A stretch of DNA of 64,000 nucleotides from Methylobacterium terrae (GTDB lineage Bacteria; Pseudomonadota; Alphaproteobacteria; Rhizobiales; Beijerinckiaceae). This document shows positions 1-7,373 of this stretch, one piece after another. A model generated the notes under the pieces. It was given only the letters and a program-made list of their open reading frames with translations, was not told the DNA's origin and searched no databases. How positions within the stretch are numbered: position 1 is the first letter of the stretch; the number at the start of each line of letters is the position of its first letter. A program made the translations under genes and the position numbers. The DNA lies in the NCBI RefSeq assembly GCF_003173755.1, contig NZ_CP029553.1, positions 4,964,001 to 5,028,000 on the forward strand. The letters are read 5' to 3'.

Positions 1-128
1 TCTGCAAGTCCTCTGCCGAGGTTGGTGACCGGAGCGGTGGCACAGCGCAGGGACCCCCGCAAGCCCGACCTCGCGCAGCGGCTGCAAACTGCCTATAGCT
101 CGCGCATGATCAAGGGGAGGGCACCGGC

Positions 129-779
129 ATGACCGGGGGTAGGAAGCGGACGAAGCCCGAGGTTGGCGAGCGGCCGGCGCCGCAGGAGACGGCAGGGACC
201 GTGATGGCCCTCGACCTCCCGCCGTCGCCCGACCTCTCGCCCGAGATGCGGGCCTATTTCGACAAGTGCCGGGAGAAGATCGGCTTCGTGCCGAACGTGC
301 TCCTCGCCTACGCCCACGACAGCGCCAAGCTCGAGGCGTTCGCGGGCCTCTACAACGACCTGATGCTGGCGCCCTCCGGCCTGTCGAAGCTCGAGCGCGA
401 GATGATCGCCGTCGCGGTCTCGAGCGTGAACCGCTGCTACTACTGCCTCACCGCGCACGGCGCCGCGGTCCGCAGCCTCTCGGGCGATCCGGTGCTGGGC
501 GAGATGATGGCGATGAACTACCGTGCCGCCGACCTCTCGCCCCGCCACCGCGCCATGCTCGACTTCGCGGTGGCGCTCACCGAGGCGCCCTGGACGATCG
601 AGGAGGAGGACCGCGAGGCCCTGCGCGATGCCGGCTTCTCCGAGCGCGACCTGTGGGACATCTCGGCGGTGGCGAGCTTCTTCAACATGTCGAACCGCAT
701 GGCCTCGGCGGTCGACATGCGCCCCAACCGCGCTTACCACGCTGAGGCCCGGACCGCGCCCGGCCCGGACGAGGCGTGA
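129..779 (+). CDS. Peroxidase-related enzyme, AhpD/carboxymuconolactone decarboxylase fold
   Basis: A 216-residue protein of the AhpD-like superfamily, probably the uncharacterised peroxidase-related branch. The core carries the expected redox pattern NRCYYCLTAH, with Cys103, Cys106 and His110, preceded by a conserved Glu in a LEREMIAVAVS helix. The family uses the CxxC pair and a proton-relay Glu/His to reduce peroxides with a thiol donor in the cytoplasm; the physiological substrate is unknown. The ATG at 129 is preceded by a strong GGGGAGGG ribosome site. A second ATG at 204 (MALDLPP) matches where many homologues begin, so the first 25 residues, which are basic and low-complexity, may be an extension. 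The gene appears monocistronic; the next plus-strand gene is lipB. Confidence 0.85.
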   Translation: MTGGRKRTKPEVGERPAPQETAGTVMALDLPPSPDLSPEMRAYFDKCREKIGFVPNVLLAYAHDSAKLEAFAGLYNDLMLAPSGLSKLEREMIAVAVSSVNRCYYCLTAHGAAVRSLSGDPVLGEMMAMNYRAADLSPRHRAMLDFAVALTEAPWTIEEEDREALRDAGFSERDLWDISAVASFFNMSNRMASAVDMRPNRAYHAEARTAPGPDEA

Positions 780-1137
780 CCGCGGCCGGTCGCCCGGTTG
801 CGGCCGTGTCGGCTTGACGCCAACGGCCCGGGATGCCCGGCGCTCCGGGCCGTTGGCCTATCTCGCATTGTCGATGCCGAGCCGGAGGCTTGGTGACAAT
901 GCGAGAGCGGGACCAAAAGTCGTCTTCGACGACCGCTGTTACGAGCCGAACGGGATCGTCGGCTGCCCCGCGAGAACCCGGCATTCAGGCATGCATCCAG
1001 CCTCCGCTCGTCGAGGACGGCGGACTGGGGTCGTCGAGGGATTCGGGGGATGTGACCGGCTGCGGTCCAGTGTGTCGCGTCGCCACTCGACAGGAAAAGC
1101 CTGTCAGGGGATCCGATCATCCCGCCCTGCGGCAGGA
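780..1137. other. Gene-free stretch between the peroxidase gene and tRNA-Leu
   Basis: No convincing coding sequence was found on either strand; the open frames here resemble only antisense or high-GC artefacts. The stretch holds a 12-bp perfect inverted repeat (861-906) followed closely by a small GTCGTC-TTC-GACGAC hairpin at 919-933. These could belong to a small RNA or to transcription termination of the flanking gene. Confidence 0.5.
861..906. repeat. 12-bp perfect inverted repeat with 22-nt spacer
   Basis: The left arm TCTCGCATTGTC (861-872) is exactly reverse-complementary to GACAATGCGAGA (895-906). No T-run follows in either direction, so this is not a standard intrinsic terminator. 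A second perfect 6-bp hairpin lies 12 nt downstream at 919-933. Confidence 0.7.
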
Positions 1138-1222
1138 TGGTGCGGCCGAGAGGACTCGAACCTCCACTGGTTGCCCAACTAGCACCTCAAGCTAGCGCGT
1201 CTACCAATTCCGCCACGGCCGC
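1138..1222 (-). tRNA. tRNA-Leu (anticodon GAG), copy 1
   Basis: The minus strand folds as an 85-nt class II tRNA with a 7-bp acceptor GCGGCCG/CGGCCGC, discriminator A and an encoded CCA end. The D arm has TGGTAGA, the anticodon stem CTAGC/GCTAG encloses loop TTGAGGT giving anticodon GAG (codon CUC), and the T arm has GGTTCGAGTCC. The variable arm is the long type expected for leucine. The sequence is identical to the copy at 1399-1483. Confidence 0.97.
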
Positions 1223-1398
1223 GGATGTTGCCGGACATCGAAAAACGGTCCAGCCTTCTGAAAAACAGCTTCACAGTATCGGACACGAAGACCGCTCAGC
1301 GGCGAGTGCCCCGGCAACCTCGTTCGACGTCTGGTCTCGGTGAGGGGCGAGATCGTCGCGTCGAGTTCGGTGTCCATCCCGCCCTTCGAGAGGACGGA

Positions 1399-1483
1399 TG
1401 GTGCGGCCGAGAGGACTCGAACCTCCACTGGTTGCCCAACTAGCACCTCAAGCTAGCGCGTCTACCAATTCCGCCACGGCCGC
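1399..1483 (-). tRNA. tRNA-Leu (anticodon GAG), copy 2
   Basis: This is identical over all 85 nt to the tRNA-Leu(GAG) at 1138-1222, including the encoded CCA, the GAG anticodon and several flanking bases on each side (GGA before TGG and GGA after the 5' end). It lies 176 bp away in the same orientation, so a local tandem duplication is the simplest origin. Being upstream in the minus direction, it may be co-transcribed with the other copy. Confidence 0.97.
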
Positions 1484-1606
1484 GGAGTGCTTCGTCTCGC
1501 CGGAAGCGGCGGGGCGGGGGTGAGACCCGTCCGAAGCGAGGCTGCGAATACCAGTCCCCTCCCGGGGACGCAAGCGCCCCGATGCGGATCCGGCGAACAA
1601 TCTGGC

Positions 1607-1921
1607 CTAGAGGGCGTCCGAGAGGGCGCCCAGCAGGGCGGCGCCGCCGTCGCCGATGCGGATGCCGGGCTCGCGCACCACCTCGGCCTTGCGGATCAGC
1701 TCGGTCACCTCCACGGAGATGCGGTTGCCCGTGACCACGATCTGGCCGCGGGCGATCGGGTGGTTGTTGGCGAGGATCTCGACCATATCGCTGTCGGTGG
1801 AATCGAGCTCGATCACCGCGCCGCGGCCCATGCGCAGCAGCATGTGGATCGGCATCCGGGTCCGCCCGAGCACGACCGCGAGGTCCACCTTGAGAATGTC
1901 GAGTACCGCCAACGGACGCAC
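1607..1921 (-). CDS. fliN: FliN-family flagellar motor switch protein
   Basis: A protein of about 104 residues consisting almost entirely of a SpoA/FliN (surface presentation of antigens) domain. Hallmarks are an N-terminal VDLAVVLGRTRMPIH, then MGRGAVIELD, ANNHPIARGQ and a VTGNRISVEV strand. FliN forms the C-ring of the flagellar switch with FliM and FliG and binds CheY-P at the cytoplasmic face of the motor. No other flagellar gene is in the window, so this is an orphan copy or separated from the main cluster. The start is uncertain: GTG at 1921 was taken, but TTG at 1912 has an AGGGTGGG element at better spacing. It is divergent from lipB with about 50 bp between the starts. Confidence 0.82.
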   Translation of the reverse strand: MRPLAVLDILKVDLAVVLGRTRMPIHMLLRMGRGAVIELDSTDSDMVEILANNHPIARGQIVVTGNRISVEVTELIRKAEVVREPGIRIGDGGAALLGALSDAL

Positions 1922-1972
1922 CCACCCTGACCACGAGACGATGCCCCGACAATCCGATCTTATGGTGAAGCC

Positions 1973-2698
1973 TTGGTAAACGACCGGCTCGGAACCACCC
2001 CGGGCAGTTTCCTGCCCGCGCCCGGAAGCCCCCCCGTCGAGTGGGTGGTGCGCGATCCCCTGCTCGACTACCGCGAGGCCGAGGCCGCGATGGAGGAGCG
2101 GGCCGCGGCGATCGCGGAAGGGCGCGCGCTGGAGCGCGTCTGGCTCGTCGAGCACCCGCCGCTCTACACCGCCGGCACCTCGGCGAAGGAGGCCGACCTG
2201 GTGGCGCCGGAGCGCTTCCCGGTCCACCGCACGGGGCGAGGCGGGCAGTACACCTATCACGGCCCCGGGCAGCGGGTGGCCTACGTGATGCTCGACCTCA
2301 ACCGGCGGCGGCCGGACCTGCGCGCCTACGTGGCCGCCCTCGAGGCCTGGCTGATCGCCACGCTCGACGCCTTCACGGTGCGGGGCGAGCGGCGCGAGGA
2401 CCGGGTCGGCGTCTGGGTGCGCCGGCCGGAGAAGGGGCCGGGCGTCGAGGACAAGATCGCGGCGATCGGCATCCGGGTGCGGCGCTGGGCGACCTTCCAC
2501 GGCATCAGCCTGAACGTCGAGCCGGACCTGTCGCACTTCTCCGGCATCGTGCCGTGCGGCGTGCGCGAGCACGGCGTCACCAGCCTCGTCGATCTCGGCC
2601 GGCCGGTCACCCTGCCGGAGGTCGACGCGGTGCTGCGGGGCCGCTTCGAGGCGATCTTCGGGCCGACGATCCTCGTCGACGACGATGCCCGGGCGTGA
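1973..2698 (+). CDS. lipB: Lipoyl(octanoyl) transferase LipB
   Basis: A 241-residue octanoyltransferase that moves octanoate from acyl-carrier protein onto lipoyl domains of 2-oxoacid dehydrogenases and GcvH in the cytoplasm. The family motif [12 protein letters not shown] is at about 90-100, the catalytic Lys161 lies in EDKIAAIGI, and the thioacyl-forming Cys195 lies in [11 protein letters not shown]. Length is typical for the family. The chosen start is TTG at 1973 (MVNDRLG), because homologues have a similar leader before the VEW segment; the first in-frame GTG codons are inside that segment. Three hairpin-forming repeats begin at the base after the stop codon. Confidence 0.92.
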   Translation: MVNDRLGTTPGSFLPAPGSPPVEWVVRDPLLDYREAEAAMEERAAAIAEGRALERVWLVEHPPLYTAGTSAKEADLVAPERFPVHRTGRGGQYTYHGPGQRVAYVMLDLNRRRPDLRAYVAALEAWLIATLDAFTVRGERREDRVGVWVRRPEKGPGVEDKIAAIGIRVRRWATFHGISLNVEPDLSHFSGIVPCGVREHGVTSLVDLGRPVTLPEVDAVLRGRFEAIFGPTILVDDDARA

Positions 2699-2785
2699 GG
2701 CGCACGTGACCGTGCGCCGTGTCTTCCGAGGGGCGCGCGTGATCGCGCACCGTTTTATCCACTCCGCGCGCGTCACCGCGCGCCG
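2699..2785. repeat. Three tandem hairpins at an exact 33-bp period downstream of lipB
   Basis: Three palindromes start at 2699, 2732 and 2765. Unit 1 is a perfect 8-bp stem GGCGCACG/CGTGCGCC with loop TGAC. Unit 2 keeps 7 of 8 pairs with loop TGAT, and unit 3 keeps 7 of 8 with loop TCAC. The pair A2704-T2713 in unit 1 is replaced by G-C in units 2 and 3, so the stem is preserved by compensatory change. The array sits between the lipB stop and the histidine-kinase start. It could attenuate or stabilise lipB mRNA or bind a protein; neither is shown. Confidence 0.75.
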
Positions 2786-2895
2786 TGGTTTCCACCCCGG
2801 CCGGACTTGCTCTAGAGTGCCGGGCGAGACCGCGTCGGCGCCCCGACCGCGGCAGGACGCGCGGCCCCGGCCCGCGCCACCACGGAGGTCCGCCC

Positions 2896-4029
2896 GTGCC
2901 GGATGTCCCCGCGCCCATGCCGGCCGCTGAGACGCCGGAGGAGGCCGGGACCCTGCGCGCCGCCCTGGCCGTCGCACCCCTGCCGTCCCTGCTGGTCGCG
3001 CCCGGCCCCGAGGGGGCGGTGCGCTTCGCCAACCCGGCCGCCGCGTCCCTCCTGGGGGAGGGGGTCCATGCCCTCGCGTCCCTCGGCGCCGAGCCTGAGG
3101 CCGAGGCGGCCCTGCGGGCGCTCCTGTCGTCCGGCGGGCCGGCCGGCGCCGAGGTGCTCCTGCGCCGCCGCGACGGCGCGACGCTCTGGGCGCTCGTCCA
3201 CCTCTCGCCGGTGCGGGAGCCGGGCTGCGCCGGCCTGGTCCAGGTCGTCGAGACGTCCCGGTGCCGCGACCTCGAGGCGGCGCTCGCCCTGGCGCAACGG
3301 CGGGAGGCGCTGGGCCAGCTCACCAACGGCGTCGCGCACGAGTTCAACAACCTGCTGCAGATCCTGGTCGGCTACGTCGACGGCCTGCGCCGGCGCCTCG
3401 GCGACCATCCGGACGCCTTCGTGCAGCGGGCGCTCACCCGCTCGACCGACGCCGCCGAGCGCGCCTCGGCGCTCACCCGCCATCTCCTGACCTTCTCGCG
3501 CAAGCACCGGCCGGAGCCGCGGCCGGTCGATCTCAACGCGCTCCTGCGCGGCTCCCGCGAGCGGGCGGTGGGGCTCCTCGGGGACGGCGTCGCCCTCGAT
3601 CTCGATCTCGCCGAGGACCTGTGGATCGCCTGCATCGACCCGGTCCAGACCGAGCTGGTCCTGCAGATCCTGCTGCGCAACGCCGCCGAGGCGATGCCGT
3701 CGGGCGGGCGCGTCACGATCGCGACCTGCAACCACGGCGGCGAGGGCGTGGCCGCCGACGGGGCGGCGGGGCGCCACGTCGTGCTGAGCGTGACCGACGG
3801 CGGCGCCGGCATGGCGCCGGAGATCCTGGCCCGGGCGCTGGAGCCGTTCTTCACCACCCGCGAGCCCGGTCGCGGCACCGGCCTCGCCATCCTCAACGCC
3901 GTGGTCAAGCGCCAGAACGGTGCCGTTGCGCTCCGCAGCCGACCGGGCGAGGGCACCTGCGTGCGCATGACCTTCCCGGCGGCGGAGGCGCCGCGGTCGC
4001 GGTCGCAACGAAGTGCCGACGCTGACTAA
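2896..4029 (+). CDS. PAS-domain sensor histidine kinase (soluble)
   Basis: A 377-residue kinase with an N-terminal PAS-like domain (about 20-125), a HisKA dimerisation helix with the phospho-acceptor His149 in GVAHEFNNLLQ, and a HATPase domain (about 245-362). The HATPase domain has N262 (LLRNAAEAM), a G1 box DGGAGM, an F box EPFFTT and a G2 box GRGTGL. The HEFNN form of the H box is typical of the HWE-unrelated, NtrB-like/PAS kinases of alphaproteobacteria. No transmembrane segment or receiver domain is present, so it should sense a cytoplasmic cue; no response regulator is adjacent. The GTG at 2896 was chosen for the GGAGG site 7 nt upstream; an upstream in-frame start would add a low-complexity Arg/Pro leader. 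Confidence 0.88.
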   Translation: MPDVPAPMPAAETPEEAGTLRAALAVAPLPSLLVAPGPEGAVRFANPAAASLLGEGVHALASLGAEPEAEAALRALLSSGGPAGAEVLLRRRDGATLWALVHLSPVREPGCAGLVQVVETSRCRDLEAALALAQRREALGQLTNGVAHEFNNLLQILVGYVDGLRRRLGDHPDAFVQRALTRSTDAAERASALTRHLLTFSRKHRPEPRPVDLNALLRGSRERAVGLLGDGVALDLDLAEDLWIACIDPVQTELVLQILLRNAAEAMPSGGRVTIATCNHGGEGVAADGAAGRHVVLSVTDGGAGMAPEILARALEPFFTTREPGRGTGLAILNAVVKRQNGAVALRSRPGEGTCVRMTFPAAEAPRSRSQRSADAD

Positions 4030-4217
4030 TCCCGAGCAGCGCAAAAATTTATCGCTTGGCAGATCTGGCGCCGATCGGTGACTCTTCATCGGGTGTGGTG
4101 ACAAACGGGTAGGCATCCGGCGCGATGCCTCCCTTCTACTGCGCCACCCACGCCCCCATATGTGCGATGGGGGAGAGACGCCCCGGACCGGTGATTGCGC
4201 GAGGCTGAGACGAACCG

Positions 4218-5192
4218 ATGATGACCACCTTCACCCGCGGCCGCCGCACGGCGGTGGCCTTCGGCCTGGCGGCCCTGATGGCCGTGGCGGCGACGGCCGG
4301 CGAGGCGCGTCCCGGCGGCGGCGGCTCCGTCGGCTCGCGCGGCTCCAAGACCTATTCGGCGCCGCCCCCGACCGCGACCGCCCCCGGCGCCCCGGCGCCG
4401 ATGCAGCGCTCGATGACCCAGCCCGGATCCCAGATGGGTGCCGCGGCGGCGCCGCAGCGGCGATTCGGCGGCGGCTTCTTCGCCGGCCTGCTCGGCGCGG
4501 GCCTGCTCGGCGCGCTGATCGGCGGCGGCTTCTTCGGCGGCCTCGGCGGCATCGCCTCCTTCCTCGGCCTGCTGCTCCAGGTCGGCCTGCTGGTCGGCGT
4601 GGTCATGCTCGCCCTGCGCTTCTTCCGTCGCCGCAGGCCTGAGCCGGCGATGGCGGGTGCCTACGAGCGCAGCGGCCCGGCGGCCGGCCCGGGCGGTCCC
4701 CTCGGCGGCATGGGTGGCGGCTTGGGTGGCGGCTTGGGCGGCATGCTCGGCGGCGGCGCGGCCGCGCAGCAGGCCCGCCCGGCCACGCGCGACGAGGTCG
4801 GCATCACCCCGCAGGACTTCGACGCCTTCGAGCGCACGCTGGGCCAGGTCCAGCTCGCCTACGGCGCCGAGGACGCCGCCACCCTGCGTCGCCTCACCAC
4901 GCCCGAGATGTTCGGCTACTTCGGCGAGGAGATCCGGGCCAACACCGCCCGCGGCGTCGTCAACAAGATCGCCGACGTGAAGCTGCAGCAGGGCGACCTC
5001 GCCGAATCCTGGCGCGAGGGCCCGGTGGACTACGCCACGGTGGCGATGCGCTACACCCTGCGCGACGCCGTGATCAACCGCGCCAACGGTCAGGTCGTCG
5101 AGACCAACCCGCCGGAGGCCACCGAGGTCTGGACCTTCCTGCGCGAGCGCGGCGGCCAGTGGGTGGTCTCGGCGATTCAGCAGACGCGGTAA
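4218..5192 (+). CDS. Secreted/membrane Tim44-like domain protein
   Basis: A 324-residue protein with an N-terminal signal-like segment (about 1-28), a low-complexity Gly/Pro/Ala region, a strongly hydrophobic Gly-rich stretch (about 82-133) likely forming one or two membrane passes, a second Gly-rich linker, and a C-terminal Tim44-like domain (about 195-324). The C-terminal domain is shared with mitochondrial Tim44 and mL45 proteins. In bacteria such proteins are mostly uncharacterised and may act at the membrane in protein handling. It stands alone, with 188 bp of leader and a strong intrinsic terminator 44 bp after the stop, so it is probably monocistronic. Confidence 0.8.
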   Translation: MMTTFTRGRRTAVAFGLAALMAVAATAGEARPGGGGSVGSRGSKTYSAPPPTATAPGAPAPMQRSMTQPGSQMGAAAAPQRRFGGGFFAGLLGAGLLGALIGGGFFGGLGGIASFLGLLLQVGLLVGVVMLALRFFRRRRPEPAMAGAYERSGPAAGPGGPLGGMGGGLGGGLGGMLGGGAAAQQARPATRDEVGITPQDFDAFERTLGQVQLAYGAEDAATLRRLTTPEMFGYFGEEIRANTARGVVNKIADVKLQQGDLAESWREGPVDYATVAMRYTLRDAVINRANGQVVETNPPEATEVWTFLRERGGQWVVSAIQQTR

Positions 5193-5235
5193 CGGCGCGA
5201 GGCGGGGAGCCATCTCCCCGCCTCCCGTGGCAGAG

Positions 5236-5266
5236 CCCTCGATCCCGCGCGGATCGGGGGTTTTTT
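5236..5266 (+). terminator. Intrinsic terminator of the Tim44-domain gene
   Basis: A 10-bp stem (CCCTCGATCC with GGATCGGGGG, one T-G wobble) encloses loop CGCGC and is followed directly by six T residues. This is the clearest rho-independent terminator in the window and ends the plus-strand gene at 5192. Confidence 0.9.
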
Positions 5267-5420
5267 CGATTCGGAATGATCGTTTCCCGGTCGCTGCTCG
5301 GTTTCCTCGACCTCCACTACACCCGCTTGATCACCTCGGGGCCGTGCAGCGGAGCCCGGAATGACGAAGCGGGTGTGGATCGAGGCGCCCGATCGGCGGC
5401 CCTCGTCGCCGAGCCGGCTC

Positions 5421-6257
5421 TCAGAGCACCCGCGCCATCTTCACGAATCCCTCCACCGGCACCTCCTCGGCCCGCGCCGTCTCCGGGATGCCGGCAGCGG
5501 CGAGCAGGAGCCCTGGCTCCGGCGTCGCGGCCTTCAGGCTCTGGCGCAGCATCTTGCGGCGCTGGCCGAAGGCGGCCCCGGTCACGGCTTCGAGGGCCCG
5601 GACCCGGCAGGGCAGGGGCTCGGGTCGCGGCACCAGCCGCACCACGCTCGACGTCACCTTCGGCGGCGGCACGAAGGCGGAGGGCGGCACGTCGAACAGG
5701 AGCTTGGCCTGCGTGCGCCAGCCGCAGAGCACGCCGAGCCGGCCGTAATTCGCCCGGTCGCCCTCGTCGGCGACGATGCGCTCGGCGACCTCGCGCTGGA
5801 ACATCAAGGTCAGCGAGTCCCACCACGGCGGCCAGGCCTCCGCCGTGAGCCAGCCGGTGAGGAGCTGGGTGCCGACATTGTAGGGCAGGTTCGCGACGAT
5901 GCGGGCCGGGCCCTCGCCGATCAGCGGCCGGGGATCGAAGGCGAGCGCGTCGGCCTCCACCACCTCCAGCCGGCCGGGATAGTGGGCTGCGATCTCGGCG
6001 AGCGCCGGCAGGGCGCGGGAATCGCGCTCGATCGCGATCACCCGTGCCGCGCCGTGCATCAGCAGCGCGCGGGTCAGGCCGCCGGGGCCGGGACCGACCT
6101 CGACCACCGTCACGCCCTCGAGCGGCCCTGCCGCGCGGGCGATCCGCCCGGTGAGGTTGAGGTCGAACAGGAAGTTCTGGCCGAGCGACCGGCGGGGCAT
6201 CAGGTCGTGGGCCTGGACCACCTCCCGCAGGGGCGGCAAACCGTCCGGGGCGCTCAC
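5421..6257 (-). CDS. rsmA: 16S rRNA (A1518/A1519-N6)-dimethyltransferase RsmA (KsgA)
   Basis: A 278-residue enzyme that dimethylates two adjacent adenines near the 3' end of 16S rRNA late in 30S assembly. It shows SLGQNFLFD near 24-32, the SAM-binding VGPGPGG at about 55-60, and the catalytic NLPYNV at 123-128, followed by a basic C-terminal domain with [14 protein letters not shown]. The GTG start overlaps the pdxA stop by 4 nt (GTGA), implying translational coupling. The gene closes the minus-strand lptF-lptG-lptD-pdxA-rsmA operon. apaG and apaH, which follow in enteric bacteria, are not present. Confidence 0.96.
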   Translation of the reverse strand: MSAPDGLPPLREVVQAHDLMPRRSLGQNFLFDLNLTGRIARAAGPLEGVTVVEVGPGPGGLTRALLMHGAARVIAIERDSRALPALAEIAAHYPGRLEVVEADALAFDPRPLIGEGPARIVANLPYNVGTQLLTGWLTAEAWPPWWDSLTLMFQREVAERIVADEGDRANYGRLGVLCGWRTQAKLLFDVPPSAFVPPPKVTSSVVRLVPRPEPLPCRVRALEAVTGAAFGQRRKMLRQSLKAATPEPGLLLAAAGIPETARAEEVPVEGFVKMARVL

Positions 6258-7276
6258 GCCGATACTCCCTGCGGGGCACGGGTCAGCCGCCCGGCGAGCT
6301 TGAGGGCCGCCACCAGGCTGTCGGGCCGGGCGAGGCCCTGGCCGGCGATGTCGAAGGCGGTGCCGTGGTCCGGCGAGGTGCGCAGGAACGGCAGCCCGAG
6401 GGTCACGTTCACGCCGTCGTCGAAGGCGAGCGTCTTGATCGGGATCAGCGCCTGGTCGTGGGTCGGGGCGAGCGCGACGTCGTAGGTGGCGCGGGCGCGG
6501 GCGTGAAAGAGCGTGTCCGCCGGGTGCGGGCCGGTGATGGCGATACCCTCCGCCCGCAAGGCCTCGACCGCGGGAGCGAGCACGTCGCGGTCCTCGGTGC
6601 CCATCGTGCCGGCCTCGCCCGCGTGCGGGTTGAGCCCGGCGAGCACGAGGCGCGGAGCGGACAGGCCGAAGCGGGTGCGCATGTCGCGCTCGACGATCCG
6701 GGCGGTCTCGACCACGAGGTCGGCGGTCAGCAGCTCGGGTACCCGGCGCAACGGCACGTGGATGGTCACCGGCACTACCGCCAGCTCCTTCGACCACAGC
6801 AGCATCACGGGCGTCGGCGGGGCCGCTCCGGGCGCGGCGGCGAGCGCCGCCAGGTACTCGGTATGGCCGGGATAGCGGAAGCCCGCCTCGTAGAGGACGT
6901 GCTTGGCGATCGGGTTGGTGACGAGGGCGGGCGCGCGGCCGGCCCGCACCAGCCGCACCGCCTCGTCGATCGACGCGACGGTGCCGGCGGCGCTCGCCGG
7001 ATCGGGCCTGCCCGGCTCCGCCGCGACCGTGAGGCCGTCCGGCAAGCGCACCACCGGCAGGGCGCGCCCGAACGCCTCCGCGGCCGTCTCGGGCGTGACC
7101 GCGGCGAGCGGCACCGGAAGGCCGAGCCGGGCGGCGAGGCCTGCGAGGAAGTCCGGATCGCCGATGACGAAGAACGGCGCCAGGCCGTGCTCCTCCCGGG
7201 CGAGCCAGGCCCGCAGGGTGATCTCCGGGCCGATCCCGGCGGGATCCCCCTGTGTCAGCGCGAGGGCTGTGGTCAT
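6254..7276 (-). CDS. pdxA: 4-hydroxythreonine-4-phosphate dehydrogenase PdxA
   Basis: A 340-residue NAD-dependent dehydrogenase of pyridoxal 5'-phosphate synthesis (DXP-dependent route). It oxidises 4-phosphohydroxy-L-threonine, whose product feeds PdxJ. It begins [18 protein letters not shown], the family signature, and contains [18 protein letters not shown] and a metal-binding [10 protein letters not shown] segment. The ATG at 7276 was chosen because the GDPAGIGPE motif should lie close to the N terminus; an in-frame upstream extension lacks homology. It lies 97 bp downstream of lptD. In many Proteobacteria surA occupies this gap, but there is no room for it here. Confidence 0.95.
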   Translation of the reverse strand: MTTALALTQGDPAGIGPEITLRAWLAREEHGLAPFFVIGDPDFLAGLAARLGLPVPLAAVTPETAAEAFGRALPVVRLPDGLTVAAEPGRPDPASAAGTVASIDEAVRLVRAGRAPALVTNPIAKHVLYEAGFRYPGHTEYLAALAAAPGAAPPTPVMLLWSKELAVVPVTIHVPLRRVPELLTADLVVETARIVERDMRTRFGLSAPRLVLAGLNPHAGEAGTMGTEDRDVLAPAVEALRAEGIAITGPHPADTLFHARARATYDVALAPTHDQALIPIKTLAFDDGVNVTLGLPFLRTSPDHGTAFDIAGQGLARPDSLVAALKLAGRLTRAPQGVSA

Positions 7277-7373
7277 CGCGGGAAACCCGTCTGGTGGTGG
7301 CGCGCCCCGCGCCATGGCATCCCGGCTCCCGCCGGGCAAGCGCCCGGGGCGCGCCCGCCCCGGGCGCCCCGCG

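Noticed and set aside
1440-1952. Frames across the tRNA-Leu genes with a GREDSNLHWLPN-like ending
   Set aside because: This peptide is translated tRNA sequence, a well-known annotation artefact.
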